A stretch of DNA of 64,000 bases from Manduca sexta (taxonomy: Eukaryota > Arthropoda > Insecta > Lepidoptera > Sphingidae), in NCBI RefSeq assembly GCF_014839805.1, contig NC_051120.1:2480001-2544000 (forward strand). The letters run 5' to 3'. The notes under the pieces were generated by a model, which did not search any database, was not told where the DNA came from, and saw only the letters and a program-made list of their open reading frames with translations. Below, one piece after another: positions 34,905 through 46,624 of the stretch. The first letter of the stretch is position 1; every line of letters starts with the position of its first letter. The position numbers were made by a program, and so were the translations under genes.

Positions 34905-37356
34905 TTAAAGCCGCCATGCAAGACACTACGAAATTGTACAACGTGTCTGCCGCTGAGAACATTCAGCGACTAAGAAGCGCGCTGAAAGGAGAGGCGCGTG
35001 ATGTCGTGGCCGCACTTTTGCATACGGCCACAGACCCGAGCACTATTATGAAGACATTGGAACAGTGCTTCGGACGGCCAGAAGTGATTATTGATCGTGC
35101 CTTGGACGAGTTAAGAAAGACGTCCAAGCCCGGCTCAACGGCGACGGAACTCAACAACTTCGCGATCAAGATTCAAAATGTTATATGTGTGTTGCGGAGT
35201 ATGGATCGCCGTGAGTACCTCTATAATCCACTTTTGACTCGTGAAGTGTTAGAAAAGTTGAGCCCGCACATACGATCACGATGGTGTGATTACGCCTATG
35301 AAAATGAAGGAACGGCTGACCCAGAGATCGTCGTATTGTCTCGCTTCCTTATGCGAGAAGCGGACAGAGCGTTGAAATATACGTACGCTCCGTCTGCGGG
35401 AACGAGCAGCGCGGCGAAAAGAGAACTCAGACCGGCCATCGCGATCAAGAGAAAGGCGAGCAACGTATACACACTTGAACAAGAAGAAAAACAAGAGTGT
35501 CCGGCATGCAGCGAGGCGCATGTGTTAACGCAGTGCCCTAAGTACAAAGCACTTAGCGTCGAACAGCGATGGAACCTGATCAAAGAAAAGAAGCTGTGTT
35601 TTAAGTGTGCGAACAGTACTCATCGGCGCATAACATGCAAAGCCAAGCTGTGCGGTGTGGAACAGTGTCGTCGTCCGCATCACTCATCGCTGCATCAAGC
35701 GGAAAAGAAACCGGAAAACACAGAGGTACGTGACAAGGAACAAGTATTGTCAGTGACGCCGAAAACGAACGTCGGCGCACGCACCGTGCTTCTGAAGATG
35801 TGCCCGGTCGTAGTCGCCGGTCCACGGGGGGAGGTGAGAACGCACGCTCTCCTCGACGAAGGTGCCACGGTGACATTGATGGATGAAGATCTCGCCGAGA
35901 AGATAGGTGCAGACGGCCCTACACAAGCACTGCACCTAAGCGGCGTTAACATGGCTCAAAAGGAAAAAGCCAGCAAGTTGGTGACGGTGCGAATTAGAGG
36001 TGTGACAGAAGACGAGCCACACTCAATACGAGCAAGAACAATAAAGCACCTGAAACTGCACCAACAGACCATTCCGGCAGTGCTTATGAAGTTGAAGCAT
36101 TTAAGGGACCTGCCGGAAGAATTGTGCTATGAACGAGCGCGCCCAGGCATCTTATTGGGCGCGGATCATTGGGAGCACATTGTGTCGCGAGAACTGCGAG
36201 TTGGCGGCCGCAACGAACCGGCTGCATCAAGGACGCTACTCGGCTGGGTGGTGCACGGTACGTTACCACGTAGCGTCATAACAAAGAAAGAAAACGTGCT
36301 TCATATATACGAGCGGGAGCACGACGGACTGCATAACCTCGTGGAAGATCACTTCAAAATAGAAGCGCTCGGCGTCACACCAGAACCGAGAGTGAGTGAC
36401 GCAGATCGACGAGCCATCGCCACATTGAAGACGTCTATAAGGAAGATAGACTGCGGGTACGAAGTCGGCTTGCCGTGGCGACAAGACAACACCGCCATGC
36501 CGCCGAGCTACAACGCGGCACTTCGACGCCTGCGACAAATCGAGCACAAGATGGACGCCTCGCCTGAATTTGCCCGCGAATATACTGCACAGGTGAATAA
36601 CCTTATAGAAAAAGGATACGCAGTGAGGTGCGACGGGTCAGAATCATCGAGCCCCGTCTGTTGGTACCTCCCTCACTTCGCGGTGCAGAACCCGAACAAG
36701 CCTGGCAAGCAGAGGTTGGTGTTCGACGCAGCGGCGACAAGTCACGGGGTGAGTCTGAACGACCACTTACTGGAAGGCCCTGACATGTTGATGTCTCTGC
36801 CCGGAATAATGTTTCGGTTCCGGGAGAGCGCTGTAGCAGTCACAGCGGACATACAAGAAATGTTCCTGCGAATCAAGATCCGTGCCGAAGATCAGTCAGC
36901 GCAGCAATTTCTGTGGCGCGGTAACGACCGAACCAACCCGCCGCAGCGATTTAAGATGACCAGCATGATCTTCGGTGCAGCGAGTTCACCATTCATGGCG
37001 CACTTCGTAAGGAATCACAACGCCAACGTGCATGCGCAGCTGTATCCCAGAGCAGCGGAGGCCATCACCAAATATCACTATATGGACGACTTGGTGGCCA
37101 GCTACGATACACCCGGAGAAGCGCACGAAGCCATAGAGGAAATGAAGACGGTGCACGCGGCGGCGGGATTCACTCTGCGCGGTTGGAACTCGAACGACGA
37201 GAGTGTGCTTCGCGACGTGCCCCAGAGTTGCGCTCGAATCAGCCCACGCAACTGGGGAGAACATCAACACAGCAAGATATTGGGACTGCGGTGGGACCCG
37301 GAGCGAGACGAGCTGGGATTCAACACAGCAATGAGCCGAGTCCCGAAAGAAGTAAA
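34895..37356 (+). pseudogene. BEL gag C-terminus, protease and reverse transcriptase
   Basis: The longest open frame (862 codons to 37483) carries most of Gag-Pol. The Gag capsid-like part covers roughly residues 5-190. Zinc knuckles come next: a CPAC…H…C motif at ~202 and a classic C-X2-C-X4-H-X4-C at ~233-247. The aspartic protease (A17/DUF1758 type) has the DEG variant of the active site at 321-323. The reverse transcriptase follows, with fingers/palm motifs VFDAAATSHG and VTADIQEMF and the catalytic YMDD at residues 729-732 (37079-37090). After about 37354, in the AAAA of GTAAAACGC, the frame no longer encodes the family sequence. Catalytic residues look intact. Confidence 0.9.
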
Positions 37357-38219
37357 ACGCAAGTGCGCACGCCCACCAAGAGAGAAGCCCTCAGTACAGT
37401 CATGTCGATCTACGATCCACTGGGACTTCTCAGCGTGTACACCATTCGCGCCAAGATCATCCTTCAGAACTTATGGCGCTTAAAGATGTCGGGACGAACG
37501 GGTGCCAGAGGAAGACGGCAAGCTGTTCGCGACGTGGTTGTCGCAACTGTCGGCGATCGGCCAGTTGCGCATTCCCCGACATTATGGACCGACGAGCCAC
37601 GAGCGACGCATCGAGCTCCACGTTATGTGCGACGCCAGCGAGCAGGCCTACGCAGCGGTGGCGTATTGGCGGATGGTCGGCCAAGAGAACGTTACTCTCT
37701 TTGGTGGCCGCCAAGGCGAAGGTGGCACCGCGACGGACGCAAACGATACCCCGCCTCGAGCTGCAAGCGGCGGTAATCGGGGCGCGCCTCGCTGACGCAG
37801 TGAAGAAGGAGCATCGCATCGTGGCGGAGAGAACTATATATTGGACTGACTCCACAACAGTCATCCACTGGATCCGGAACGACGAGCGACGGTACACACC
37901 CTTCGTCGCGCATCGTCTGCGGGAGATCGCCGAGCTCACCGACAAAAGTGAGTGGCGATGGCTACCCACGACGCACAACGTCGCCGATGAAGCCACTCGA
38001 CTTCGGAGCGACGCCGTGAGTGAAGACAGCCGGTGGTTCCGGGGACCTGATTTCCTCCTCGAGCCCGAACAATCATGGCCCACGAGAGACGGAAGTCAGG
38101 ACGACGAAGCAGAGGTCCTGCACATCACAGAGAGCCGGAAAAGGAACGCTGGCTGCCCGACCCGACCCGCTTCTCCAAGTATGAAACATTGGTGCGAGCC
38201 ACGGCGAGAGTCTTGGCGT
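37354..38219 (+). pseudogene. BEL RT tail, RNase H and start of integrase region (four frameshifts)
   Basis: Family-like sequence continues across three frames. First is the RT connection (…LSTVMSIYDPLGLLS) to about 37488. Then the RNase H-like domain starts in a second frame (LHVMCDASEQAYAAVAYW). Its middle and end are in a third frame from about 37700 (IPRLELQAAVIGARLAD and YWTDSTTVIHWIR, whose acidic residues are present). After a break near 38132 a fourth piece runs to the gap (WLPDPTRFSKYETL). The breaks are indels of one or two bases at about 37354-37357, 37487-37492, 37697-37702 and 38130-38135. Confidence 0.85.
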
Positions 38220-38719
38220 NNNNNNNNNNNNNNNNNNNNNNNNNNNNNNNNNNNNNNNNNNNNNNNNNNNNNNNNNNNNNNNNNNNNNNNNNNNNNNNNN
38301 NNNNNNNNNNNNNNNNNNNNNNNNNNNNNNNNNNNNNNNNNNNNNNNNNNNNNNNNNNNNNNNNNNNNNNNNNNNNNNNNNNNNNNNNNNNNNNNNNNNN
38401 NNNNNNNNNNNNNNNNNNNNNNNNNNNNNNNNNNNNNNNNNNNNNNNNNNNNNNNNNNNNNNNNNNNNNNNNNNNNNNNNNNNNNNNNNNNNNNNNNNNN
38501 NNNNNNNNNNNNNNNNNNNNNNNNNNNNNNNNNNNNNNNNNNNNNNNNNNNNNNNNNNNNNNNNNNNNNNNNNNNNNNNNNNNNNNNNNNNNNNNNNNNN
38601 NNNNNNNNNNNNNNNNNNNNNNNNNNNNNNNNNNNNNNNNNNNNNNNNNNNNNNNNNNNNNNNNNNNNNNNNNNNNNNNNNNNNNNNNNNNNNNNNNNNN
38701 NNNNNNNNNNNNNNNNNNN
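38220..38719. other. Assembly gap, exactly 500 N
   Basis: Fixed-length run of N, hence a scaffolding gap of unknown true size. It truncates the BEL element and precedes the first copy of the repeated locus. Confidence 0.99.
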
Positions 38720-39310
38720 ATAAGCTCGGCCCTCTCCGTGTAGTGGTGCGGTGCATAGCGTAAACACGCACGCACACAGACGCGCCCGATTTGATTATAA
38801 ATAGTAGAACGCACGGTAGCACGTTCCCTTCGCACTCCACCGCTACAATCAGCGTTGACACCGGATCTTCTATCCCTCTCCCGCTCCCTAAAGCTGTATC
38901 CACCCGTCCCGTTTCAAATTGGTTACATCATATTACAACAGCTATCGAGAGTGAGTCTCTCTCGTTCGGATGTCCTGACGCGCTCCTGCCGCGAGTGAGA
39001 GGGGGAATGTTTTGTTGACTTAGAATTTGGTAACGAGAAAGCGCGCCAAAGTGAGGGCGCGTTCTGATTGGCTGTCAGGTATGGGGTGAGGTGACGTAAG
39101 AGCCGTGTATTGTGGCGCACGGGGTTGCTAAACGAGCCCGTTCACTCGACTCACCGGCTACTCCGGTGTAGTAATACAGAAGTGTGTTTCGCGGTCTGCC
39201 ATTTAACGACTCTTTGTTCAGACGTTGCGATGCTGTTTTGAATACGATTTAGGATCTGGTTATACGATCCCGTGACAGGAGCGCGTGTGTCGGTTCTAAG
39301 TAATCCAGTA
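38720..39310 (+). promoter_or_regulatory. GC-rich promoter-like segment, copy 1
   Basis: CpG-rich against AT-rich neighbours. It holds TATAAATA at 38796-38803, an inverted CCAAT (CTGATTGG) at 39064-39071 and a CRE-like TGACGTAA at 39092-39099, followed by a small ORF with an ATG at 39311. All are retained in the second copy. A promoter is an inference; a retrotransposon LTR or other GC-rich repeat remains possible. Confidence 0.4.
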
Positions 39311-39481
39311 ATGGCAGTATCGCGTTCTTATAAAAGTTTTATTGCAACGGTTTCTCTCCATGCGTTTTGTTTGTGCAATATGAGGTGTTTCGAGGTTTAT
39401 TACCGTTTAGGAGTGGAAACCATTGTTTTGATTCACTCAATGGCAGTAAAATTGATAGTCACTTTAAAGTATAGTAAATAA
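39311..39481 (+). CDS. Candidate 56-codon ORF, copy 1
   Basis: ATG at 39311 to TAA at 39479-39481, encoding MAVSRSYKSFIATV… with no recognised domain. The frame extends upstream without stop to at least 39272. Two AATAAA hexamers (39477-39482 and 39489-39494) overlap and follow the stop. The ORF is identical at nucleotide level in copy 2 (55481-55651), inside a ~480-bp stretch with almost no differences. It could be a small protein, or the untranslated first exon or non-coding transcript driven by the GC-rich segment. Confidence 0.25.
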   Translation: MAVSRSYKSFIATVSLHAFCLCNMRCFEVYYRLGVETIVLIHSMAVKLIVTLKYSK

Positions 39482-39499
39482 AATTCTCAATAAAAAGTA

Positions 39500-41333
39500 A
39501 CAGTTTTGCGTAATTCTATCTTACTTTGTCTTTTGTGTTTTTAATGATGTAGTCTTGTAAGTGTTGTTATAAACGAAGAGAACAAAATCAATCAGTAAAT
39601 AGCGTAGAAAATATCGAAGTAAAATTTTGATATTAATTATTGTAGCAATACCGGTGTAAATAATTTTATTCAAGTTAAAATAATGTGCCGTGACAAAAAA
39701 AAATAGGTCCACCAAAACGCCTCAAAAAACAAAAAGTTGAAAAACGCAGAAAATATGTTCAATAAAATATCAAATCATATTCGAATCTACACATTATATG
39801 ACATATTCAGATATAAAAAACTTACATTTAATTTTCCATATAAAATTTCCGAATCATTTTTCGCAACACCACTGCCCACACCAAACACCGAAAGCTCACT
39901 AAAATGATTATCGGATGATTTCCAAACCACAACACTTAGTCACGAGCAAGGACCATCCTGAGTCATTAGAATAATAAAGGCAAATATTTTAATCAGACTA
40001 GCTTCCCGTCCCGAGTTTGCTCACACAAAAAATGATCGTTAGAAACACGTCTTAATTATGCTGGCAAATATACAGGGATATAATTTACGTCAGCTTGAAA
40101 TGTATAAAAAATCTACAACAGTCCATATATTATAACACCGTTAAGATTATTTCAAAGTTGTTTTTTCAAATCGATATTATTTTCATTGGAAATAACCAGT
40201 ACGAAATCGAATTAAAGGAATAATTCAAAAAAGGAATAGCGTAAATAAAAAATTAAATTACTTGCTTCTACGACTCAAATTTATAAACTTTTAATGTTTT
40301 TTGTTAATTACCCAGTTTGCATTGACTTTACAAACTGGGTAACTAATAATAAAATCATTTTTCATTCTTCTGAAACTTTGCCGTTGCATTTTTATATATT
40401 ATAGAGAAAATATCTAGAATATTTTTAAACATATGTAGAGTTGTAGATATTATCACTTTATAGTTAGCAAATAACATCAAAATAGTTGATAGGTCAAATT
40501 CTTAGACCAGGCAATCAAAATTATATCAGTTGGTTTGCGCCCAATTTGGCAATCCGCTCGTCACTTATTATAACTTAGAAATAAATTCAAAAAGGGTCAA
40601 AGTGTTGACTCTACTTACAAGAAACGATAAGGCATGAATTTGTGTTAGTATTTCATAGGGATTGGAACTCTATTACAAATAAACTGAGAGAAGACTCTAA
40701 ATATAGAGCATTAGTAGACGAAAGCAAACACGAGTACATCACAATGGCAAACACGTTACTTCAAATAATACGTGATGGCATTGTTAATTATATGCAAATA
40801 TATCGTCAGACATAACCGATTCCTAGTATTCGGTTTGGGAATACCCTGAAATAATAAACAGGAGCTAAATTATAATTAAAAATATTTTTGCGGTATTAGA
40901 TTTTCTTTTCGTTTCAAGTTCAAGCCGCTTGACTTGAGAATGGCAGTAATTATTTGTGCCTTTCTTTTATTTAAATTTATCTTATTTAGATGTTTTCGCG
41001 AATTGGAACTCTATTCGAAAACCAATAAACATTTATAATCTTATTTTCTTATACTGAAGGAGGACAAGTCGTTTATCTGGACTAAGGTTAAGTAAGCTAA
41101 GGCTGTGTATGTAAATGTCTCACCACCCAAAACTTTGCAAATTATATTGAAAATCTAATTGTTTATTATCAAGCAAGTGATTTGACTCTACACTAAATTA
41201 TTTTATTAAATATATTATAGTAATATTCGTCTATCTTAAACATTAGCTCTGGCTGCCAAAGTATTAGTTGTTTTTTAAAATAATAAATAAAAAAAAATAA
41301 TAAAAAACTATTATAAAGAAGTCAGATTGACCT
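39500..41333. other. AT-rich stretch without recognised genes, copy 1
   Basis: No gene. A foldback TTACCCAGTTT (40308-40318) / AAACTGGGTAA (40332-40342) is intact here, but its left arm is lost in copy 2. A repeat E-like scrap (CTAGCTTCCCGTCCCG) lies near 39999. Confidence 0.45.
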
Positions 41334-41530
41334 GATTATCTATACTAATATATAAAGGTAGAGTTTGTTTGAACATGCTTATCTCAGGAACTAACTACTA
41401 AACCAATTTTGATTTTTTCACTAAAAGCAAGCTAACGTTATTTCTGAGTCCTTTAGGCTAATTTTCATCCAGGGACAATATAGAACGGGCCTTTTATCCC
41501 AGAAATATTACCACGCAGATAATCTAGAAC
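41334..41530 (+). repeat. Repeat E copy, copy 1
   Basis: TATACTAATATATAAAGGTA, CTTATCTCAGGAACTAACTA and CCTTTTATCCCAGAAATATT in family order. The second copy (57650-57780) lacks ~55 bases of the middle. Confidence 0.7.
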
Positions 41531-41737
41531 AAAAAATAGTTATAAATAAAACCATGTATGCATCTCTACAACATTTCAATTCCTCACGTCCCAAAAATCA
41601 AAGGTAAAACATGTTTTATGCCTGCGATGACATGATTCCAAAGTAGGTCGACGCACGATGACTAAGCGCACCGAGGTTTTGTTGTTATCTAATTCAAGGG
41701 TACTGTTATGCGGGATGCGTTTGTAATTCAATTTTGT

Positions 41738-41930
41738 TTGCTGTAGGATATATTTTATAGCCCAGAAAGCAACTATCATATTCAAGGTGTTAAAACCTGT
41801 CATGGAGTCCCGCGTAAGTGTTACGTTCCGGGATCAGCCTGTGTATGTCCGGTTCCGACAGGCCGGCATAATTGTGTCGACTGCCATTAGGTGCAGTAAG
41901 ATCACTTTGCAGTTATCGTGTAAAAGAAAT
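41738..41930 (+). repeat. Repeat C copy with internal deletion, copy 1
   Basis: Runs from AGGATATATTTTATAGCCC to GACAGGCCGGCATAATTG, then jumps from TCGACTGCC directly to ATTAGGTGCAGTAAGATC, missing the TCATCTCTCGTCAGTCGAC segment. The same deletion is present at 57925-58110. Confidence 0.85.
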
Positions 41931-43219
41931 ATATATAAATGTATATTATTGCAGTTTTTTAGTGGTAGAGTCCCATGACTCTACATAAAGAATTATGACG
42001 TTTTCGTTGATATTTGTCTATAGCATGAATAGTTATATCACAGTCCACGTGTATGTAGACTTTATGGTATGGTTGATAAAGACAAAATGGATGAAGATTC
42101 CTAAATCTGTAAAAAAACAAAAAAAAATATTTTCGATGTTATGTTCAGCGAATCAACGAAGTCCACTCTTGAAGCAATTTACCTGTCCAGCAATGATATT
42201 AAATTATACCGTCTCATATCAAACAAAAGCATGCTTATAGCTTCTATACTCTTTTAAGAATACTCTTATAAAATTTGTTTTTATTACCCTTTCCTAGTAC
42301 TTAAAAATTATTATGCGGCACATAGAGCCCTCTTTTCGTATAAATATCTATTTATTAATAATAATCCTCACTATTTATAAACTATTACAATAATTTAAAA
42401 TTACTCATTTGATATTACTCTGTAGCATTATGCGTGAGTTTCCTTAGTGTAGAGTCACCGATAATAGATGGCGCTAGTTGTCAACAAATCTGTTGCGGAC
42501 CGACGCTCCGGGGATGTGATCGGAATATTGACAGTAAATATTGTTAGAGTATTAAAAATATCCCAAGCATTAGAAATTCTATATAAAAATCGCTGTTAAA
42601 AATTAATTAACTATGAAACGGGCTTCTCTTCCGTGTGGATTTTGCGGGTAAGGTAGAATATTGTGATGTGAGATTTCTTAGGGTCTATAACCTTAAATTA
42701 AAAATCAATTAAAATTTTTATATCAAATTAATCAAATCTCAAAGCAAAACCTATTTATTTAAGTAATTTAATCAAAACCAAAAACAAGCCACACACCCGA
42801 ATTTTTCGAAAAAGAAATGAAGTGTTCGTTTGGAATTCTCCACACTTTTGTCGAAAGTCCCGATTTAAGTCATGTTTAAATTGTAATCTGGTGTGACGGC
42901 TACCGTGCGATTTCACGGTGTCGCTCGCTACCGTGGATTATATTCAATACGAATAACGTGGCTCAAGTAGGAGGAGGTAGCGTGAGTGATAGAGGCCATT
43001 TTATAATGATTTCTATGTTTCCCCCTTTGCGTTAACGTCAACAAATTGAAAAACATAGATGGGTGCGCGGTTGCGTCTTTGCCTACTTTTTGGTGATAAT
43101 GGCGTGATGTTTTATATAATAATAACTACAAGATGCTTGTATTTATGTATATTAGGAAGAAAGAAAGTCTGAACATTTTTTTTATCATATAGGTAAACGC
43201 ACAACTACATTAATTATAT
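41931..43219. other. AT-rich stretch, copy 1; isolated motifs
   Basis: No gene recognised. It contains TAGATGGCGCTA at 42465-42476 and a GC-richer patch at 42890-43080 with two CTACCGTG motifs. Both are conserved in copy 2. Confidence 0.45.
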
Positions 43220-43541
43220 AATAATATCAGCCCTATATTCTATACTGTCCCACTGCTAGGCACGTGCTTCCTCTACTACTGAGAAGGATTGGGCTTTAGT
43301 TTACCACGCTGGCCTAGTGCAGATTGGTAGACTTCACACACCCTCAGAATTTCTATAGAAAATTTCTCAGCTATGTACGTTTCCTATGTTTTCTTTCACC
43401 GTTAAAGCAAGCGATAATTCACAAAGAATACAATAGAAGAATACATCGTTTAAATAAGTCAGAGTTGTGTGTCTTTGGATTTTTAACCTGCGGACATTCG
43501 TCTCAGCAGTTACTTCCACAACCAACTAGTCTCTCACCGCT
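43220..43541 (-). repeat. SINE-A copy shared by both loci, copy 1
   Basis: Minus-strand SINE-A with head, body and tail, at the same site in both copies, so inserted before they diverged. It carries an extra AATACAATAGAAG segment not in copy 2. Confidence 0.85.
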
Positions 43542-44867
43542 CTACAAATCATTCTATCTATCTCTATCTCAGTACATCACTTAATAGGAATTAATATCCA
43601 CAATAACAGAAGAATCATCAATCCGTTTATTATTCAGACTCTTCATAAAATAAAAATCAAAACGCTACATGATCTCTGTTGAACGAAATCCCTTTCAAAG
43701 TTGATGACATGGCCTCCCAGACTCGAAGCAGAATTTACGCGCCTTTTCCATTATCGTATTACGAATTAATGTTTATTTATTTTTTGGTTATAATGTTGCA
43801 AAGAGCTCGTTTAATGTGGTATTGTTGCATCGATGGTTGGTAAGTTATTAAAAATATATCTTAAATAATACCTGATATTCACGTGAGAATGCTAGCAAGT
43901 TTTGTGAAAATTATTGATTGGCTACAACAGTAGAGCGAGCGTTAAATTCATGGTTTAAGAAGCTGCATGTTCATAGAGTACATGATATTTTCTGTGGGCT
44001 GAAGAGTAGTTATTTAGTATTAACATCACCTGCTTTGTAATATCTTCAAAAGTAAATGAGGATCACCTCAAACTGATCGTTTAAATATAAACCCCTGCAA
44101 GCACCTACTATCGTTACAATAAAAATAAAAATTCTAGGAATAGAATTTTGTGACTGTTTTTCTTTCAAATTTGTATTCTAGGTTATCCACCTCCTATTTT
44201 TTAAATTATTATTATTAAAAATTGCTGGATTGTTTACAATTATAGGACGTCGGAGGGGACGAAGTTCCGCTATTAGGTACGTAGTTCACACCCCCCCCCC
44301 CCCTACAGCCCCCGTGGGGATCATCAGAAATACTACAGACCAGGTGAAGGTAATACAAATGGTGTTATTGTATATTTATATAATCATAAGGTCATTCTAA
44401 AGCTAAGGCTAAAAAATAGAATATAAGAAACTAACAGGAAACGGATGCTAATTCCAACACCGACACTAACTGACCCCTGCTCCGATAACCAATCCCAACA
44501 TAATATGGTACTCCCAAATACCGAACCAACTGACTACCCCACTAACAGCCGGTTCCCCCATAACATTGTACTACCAAATACCAAATATTGTCTAACAAAA
44601 TTTATTTTGAAAGTAATTCGCATCACCGGAGATAAAAAAAACGCGACAAGTTTGTGTAAATTTATATCGAGTTTCGATACTACATGAGGTACTTACGCAT
44701 ATTACTTACTAAATTACGTAACAATATTAACTAAGGTAACGTTTAGTTTTTCATTACCAGTTAATGTAAACATGACAGTCGTTAATATCGACATGGAGGC
44801 TTTTATGTCAATAAATCGTCTCATATCGTTTATAGTCAGTGTCAGTTAAGAGTAGTGTACATTTATG
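43542..44867. other. AT-rich stretch, copy 1
   Basis: No gene recognised. It contains a run of 14 C at 44291-44304 (six in copy 2). An 80-codon frame at 44445-44687 is shared with copy 2 but its end is shifted by a one-base A-run difference, so it is not maintained as coding sequence. Confidence 0.45.
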
Positions 44868-45190
44868 TCGAATTATCTTAATAATATCAGCCCTTTATTA
44901 TATACTTGCCCACTGCTGAGCACAGGCCTTCTCTGCTACTGAGAGGGATTAGGCCTTAGACTTCTTCACACACCTTCGAAATTCCTATAGAGAACTTCTC
45001 AGATGTGCAGGTTTCCTCACGATGTTTTCCTTCACCGTTAAAGCGAAAGATAAATTCACAAAGAATACACACATGATTTTTTAGGAAAGTCAGAGGTCTG
45101 TGCCCTTAAGATTAGAACCTGCGGAGATTCGTCTTGGCAGTCCGTTCCACACCCAACTAGGCTTTCGCCGCTATATATCGAATTATCTTA
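44868..45190 (-). mobile_element. SINE-A insertion specific to copy 1
   Basis: The element (44881-45177) lies between perfect 13-bp duplications TCGAATTATCTTA at 44868-44880 and 45178-45190. In copy 2 the corresponding sequence (around 61010-61030) is uninterrupted with a single related target, so this insertion is absent there. The tail has a ~35-bp deletion of the AGTCCACCACGCTGGCC block. Confidence 0.93.
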
Positions 45191-46284
45191 CTAATAACTT
45201 ATTTATTAGTAACACTTCGTACTCATGGTAAACAGTCCAAGTTCGTGCAATGAATCTCCTATTCAACCTTTAAAGTAGTGTAAAGATAGACAGAGGCAGG
45301 TGTATAATAAAAAAGGATAATAATAGTATAGATAAAAATGTACATACTTATATATTAATACATAATATATACATTGTAAATCCGATTTTTTTTAAAAAAT
45401 GATGTTGGTAAGAAGCAATCGCAGATACTGCTAAATTCAAGGTATATCTGTACTATATTTCTAGGGCTATATGCAATGATATATAAAAAAGTATGGATTT
45501 GCGATAAGAGTACATAACGTGAAGACATTAAATTGTTATTTCTCTAACAACAACAGAAGCAAATTTTTTACGTCATATTGTTCTATAGAACACCCTTGAC
45601 CTGCGCATACGCACGCAGCCTCTCTCACACGCTTCTGTAACTCTGTCTCACTGCTTACCTTTCATATCACATTCAAATCTTCCTTCTCACATTCCATGAG
45701 ATATACATACAAAATAGCCTACAATATTACAAAAAAATACAAAAATGGCCACACTCTTCCTTCTTACATTCCATCACACTTACATCTTACAAATTTAACC
45801 TACAATATTACAAAAAATACACGGCCATACACATGCCCATTTCTAACAGTATTTATACATGTATACCACGCCTAACACCCGGAATATCAGGTGTACGAGT
45901 GTAACAAACCGACAAATGTACTGCAATTCAAAATTAATTGTGTCCGCAAAGTGCGAACATGTCGAAACACTGTGAGGTATTGGCAATTAATTACGTACTG
46001 GATTTATTATTGACTAAAGATCTAGTGCTGGCGATTTGCATTGAAATTGGCACGAGCATCGAGATGTAGGGTGTCCCAGAAAATAGTGTCCAACGGAGGT
46101 CCAGAGATAGAGCACCCCTTGCGAAATCCCATGTATGTTCCGTGATTTTTCATAGTTTTCGAGTTATGAATATATTTGTGAATTTTTCAGAATTTTCGAT
46201 TTGAACGATTAAATGTTTTCTTATTAAAAAGTAGAAGACTTATTCGAGATTTTTTATTGCAACTAAATTTTTATGTACTATGTA
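45191..46284. other. AT-rich stretch with a two-unit tandem duplication, copy 1
   Basis: Two units of 77 bp start TCTTCCTTCTCACATTCCA at 45678 and TCTTCCTTCTTACATTCCA at 45755, each ending near CAATATTACAAAAAA and GGCCA. Near 46070 AGGGTGTCCCAGAAAATAGT resembles a transposon end, but no partner was found. No gene. Confidence 0.5.
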
Positions 46285-46490
46285 CTAGACTAGCTTTTGC
46301 CCGCGGCTCCGCTCGCGTTATAAAGTTTTTCAGGCTAAAGTTTTCCGTTATAAAAGTAGTAGTTTCCCGGGAGCCTATGTTCTTCCCAGGGTCCCAAACT
46401 GTCTCCATACCAAATTTCATCTTAATACGTTGAGTAGTTTTTGAGTTTAACACGTTCAGGCAGACAGATGCAGCGGGGGACTTTGTTTTA
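46285..46490 (-). repeat. Repeat E tail, minus orientation, copy 1
   Basis: CTAGCTTTTGCCCGCGGCTC, CTATGTTCTTCCCAGGGTCC, TCCATACCAAATTTCATC and GTTGAGTAGTTTTTGAG are the reversed RTE-like tail. It is joined tail to tail with the plus-strand minisatellite-bearing segment that follows. Confidence 0.75.
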
Positions 46491-46624
46491 TAATATATTT
46501 TTAGAACTTTTTAAGAGGAATAATCCCGTCATACATCATTGTTGCATAACTTTAACCGTTTACGTAGCGCACGCAACGGAAGCTCTCAAAACTAATAAAT
46601 TGTCCCCGTTTTTGCAACATGTTT

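Larger units (their letters stand above)
33420..38219 (+). mobile_element. BEL/Pao LTR retrotransposon, 3' part lost in assembly gap
   Basis: A GC-rich block, against an AT-rich background, starts with a TGTT…AACA-bounded LTR and continues with gag, protease, reverse transcriptase, RNase H and the beginning of the integrase region in the order typical of BEL/Pao elements. The sequence breaks off at the 500-N gap, so the integrase core and 3' LTR are unseen. At least five frameshifts interrupt the single gag-pol frame, but between them the reading frames are open. It is either a recently disabled copy or an intact copy carrying indel errors in the consensus. Confidence 0.93.

Noticed and set aside
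34374..37270. Numerous minus-strand frames of 60-100 codons
   Set aside because: Shadows of the gag-pol sequence on the opposite strand.
38073..38903. Long frames spanning the first N run
   Set aside because: Their length is made of undetermined bases; no real continuity is shown.
39015..39285. Possible solo LTR (TGTTGACTTAG … CCCGTGACA)
   Set aside because: Ends resemble an LTR, but no 5-bp target duplication, primer-binding site or internal domain is found.
44445..44687. 80-codon frame shared with copy 2 (60590-60856)
   Set aside because: An A-run difference shifts its end between copies and the sequence is repetitive (PNTEPTDYPT, PNTKY), so it is not under coding constraint.
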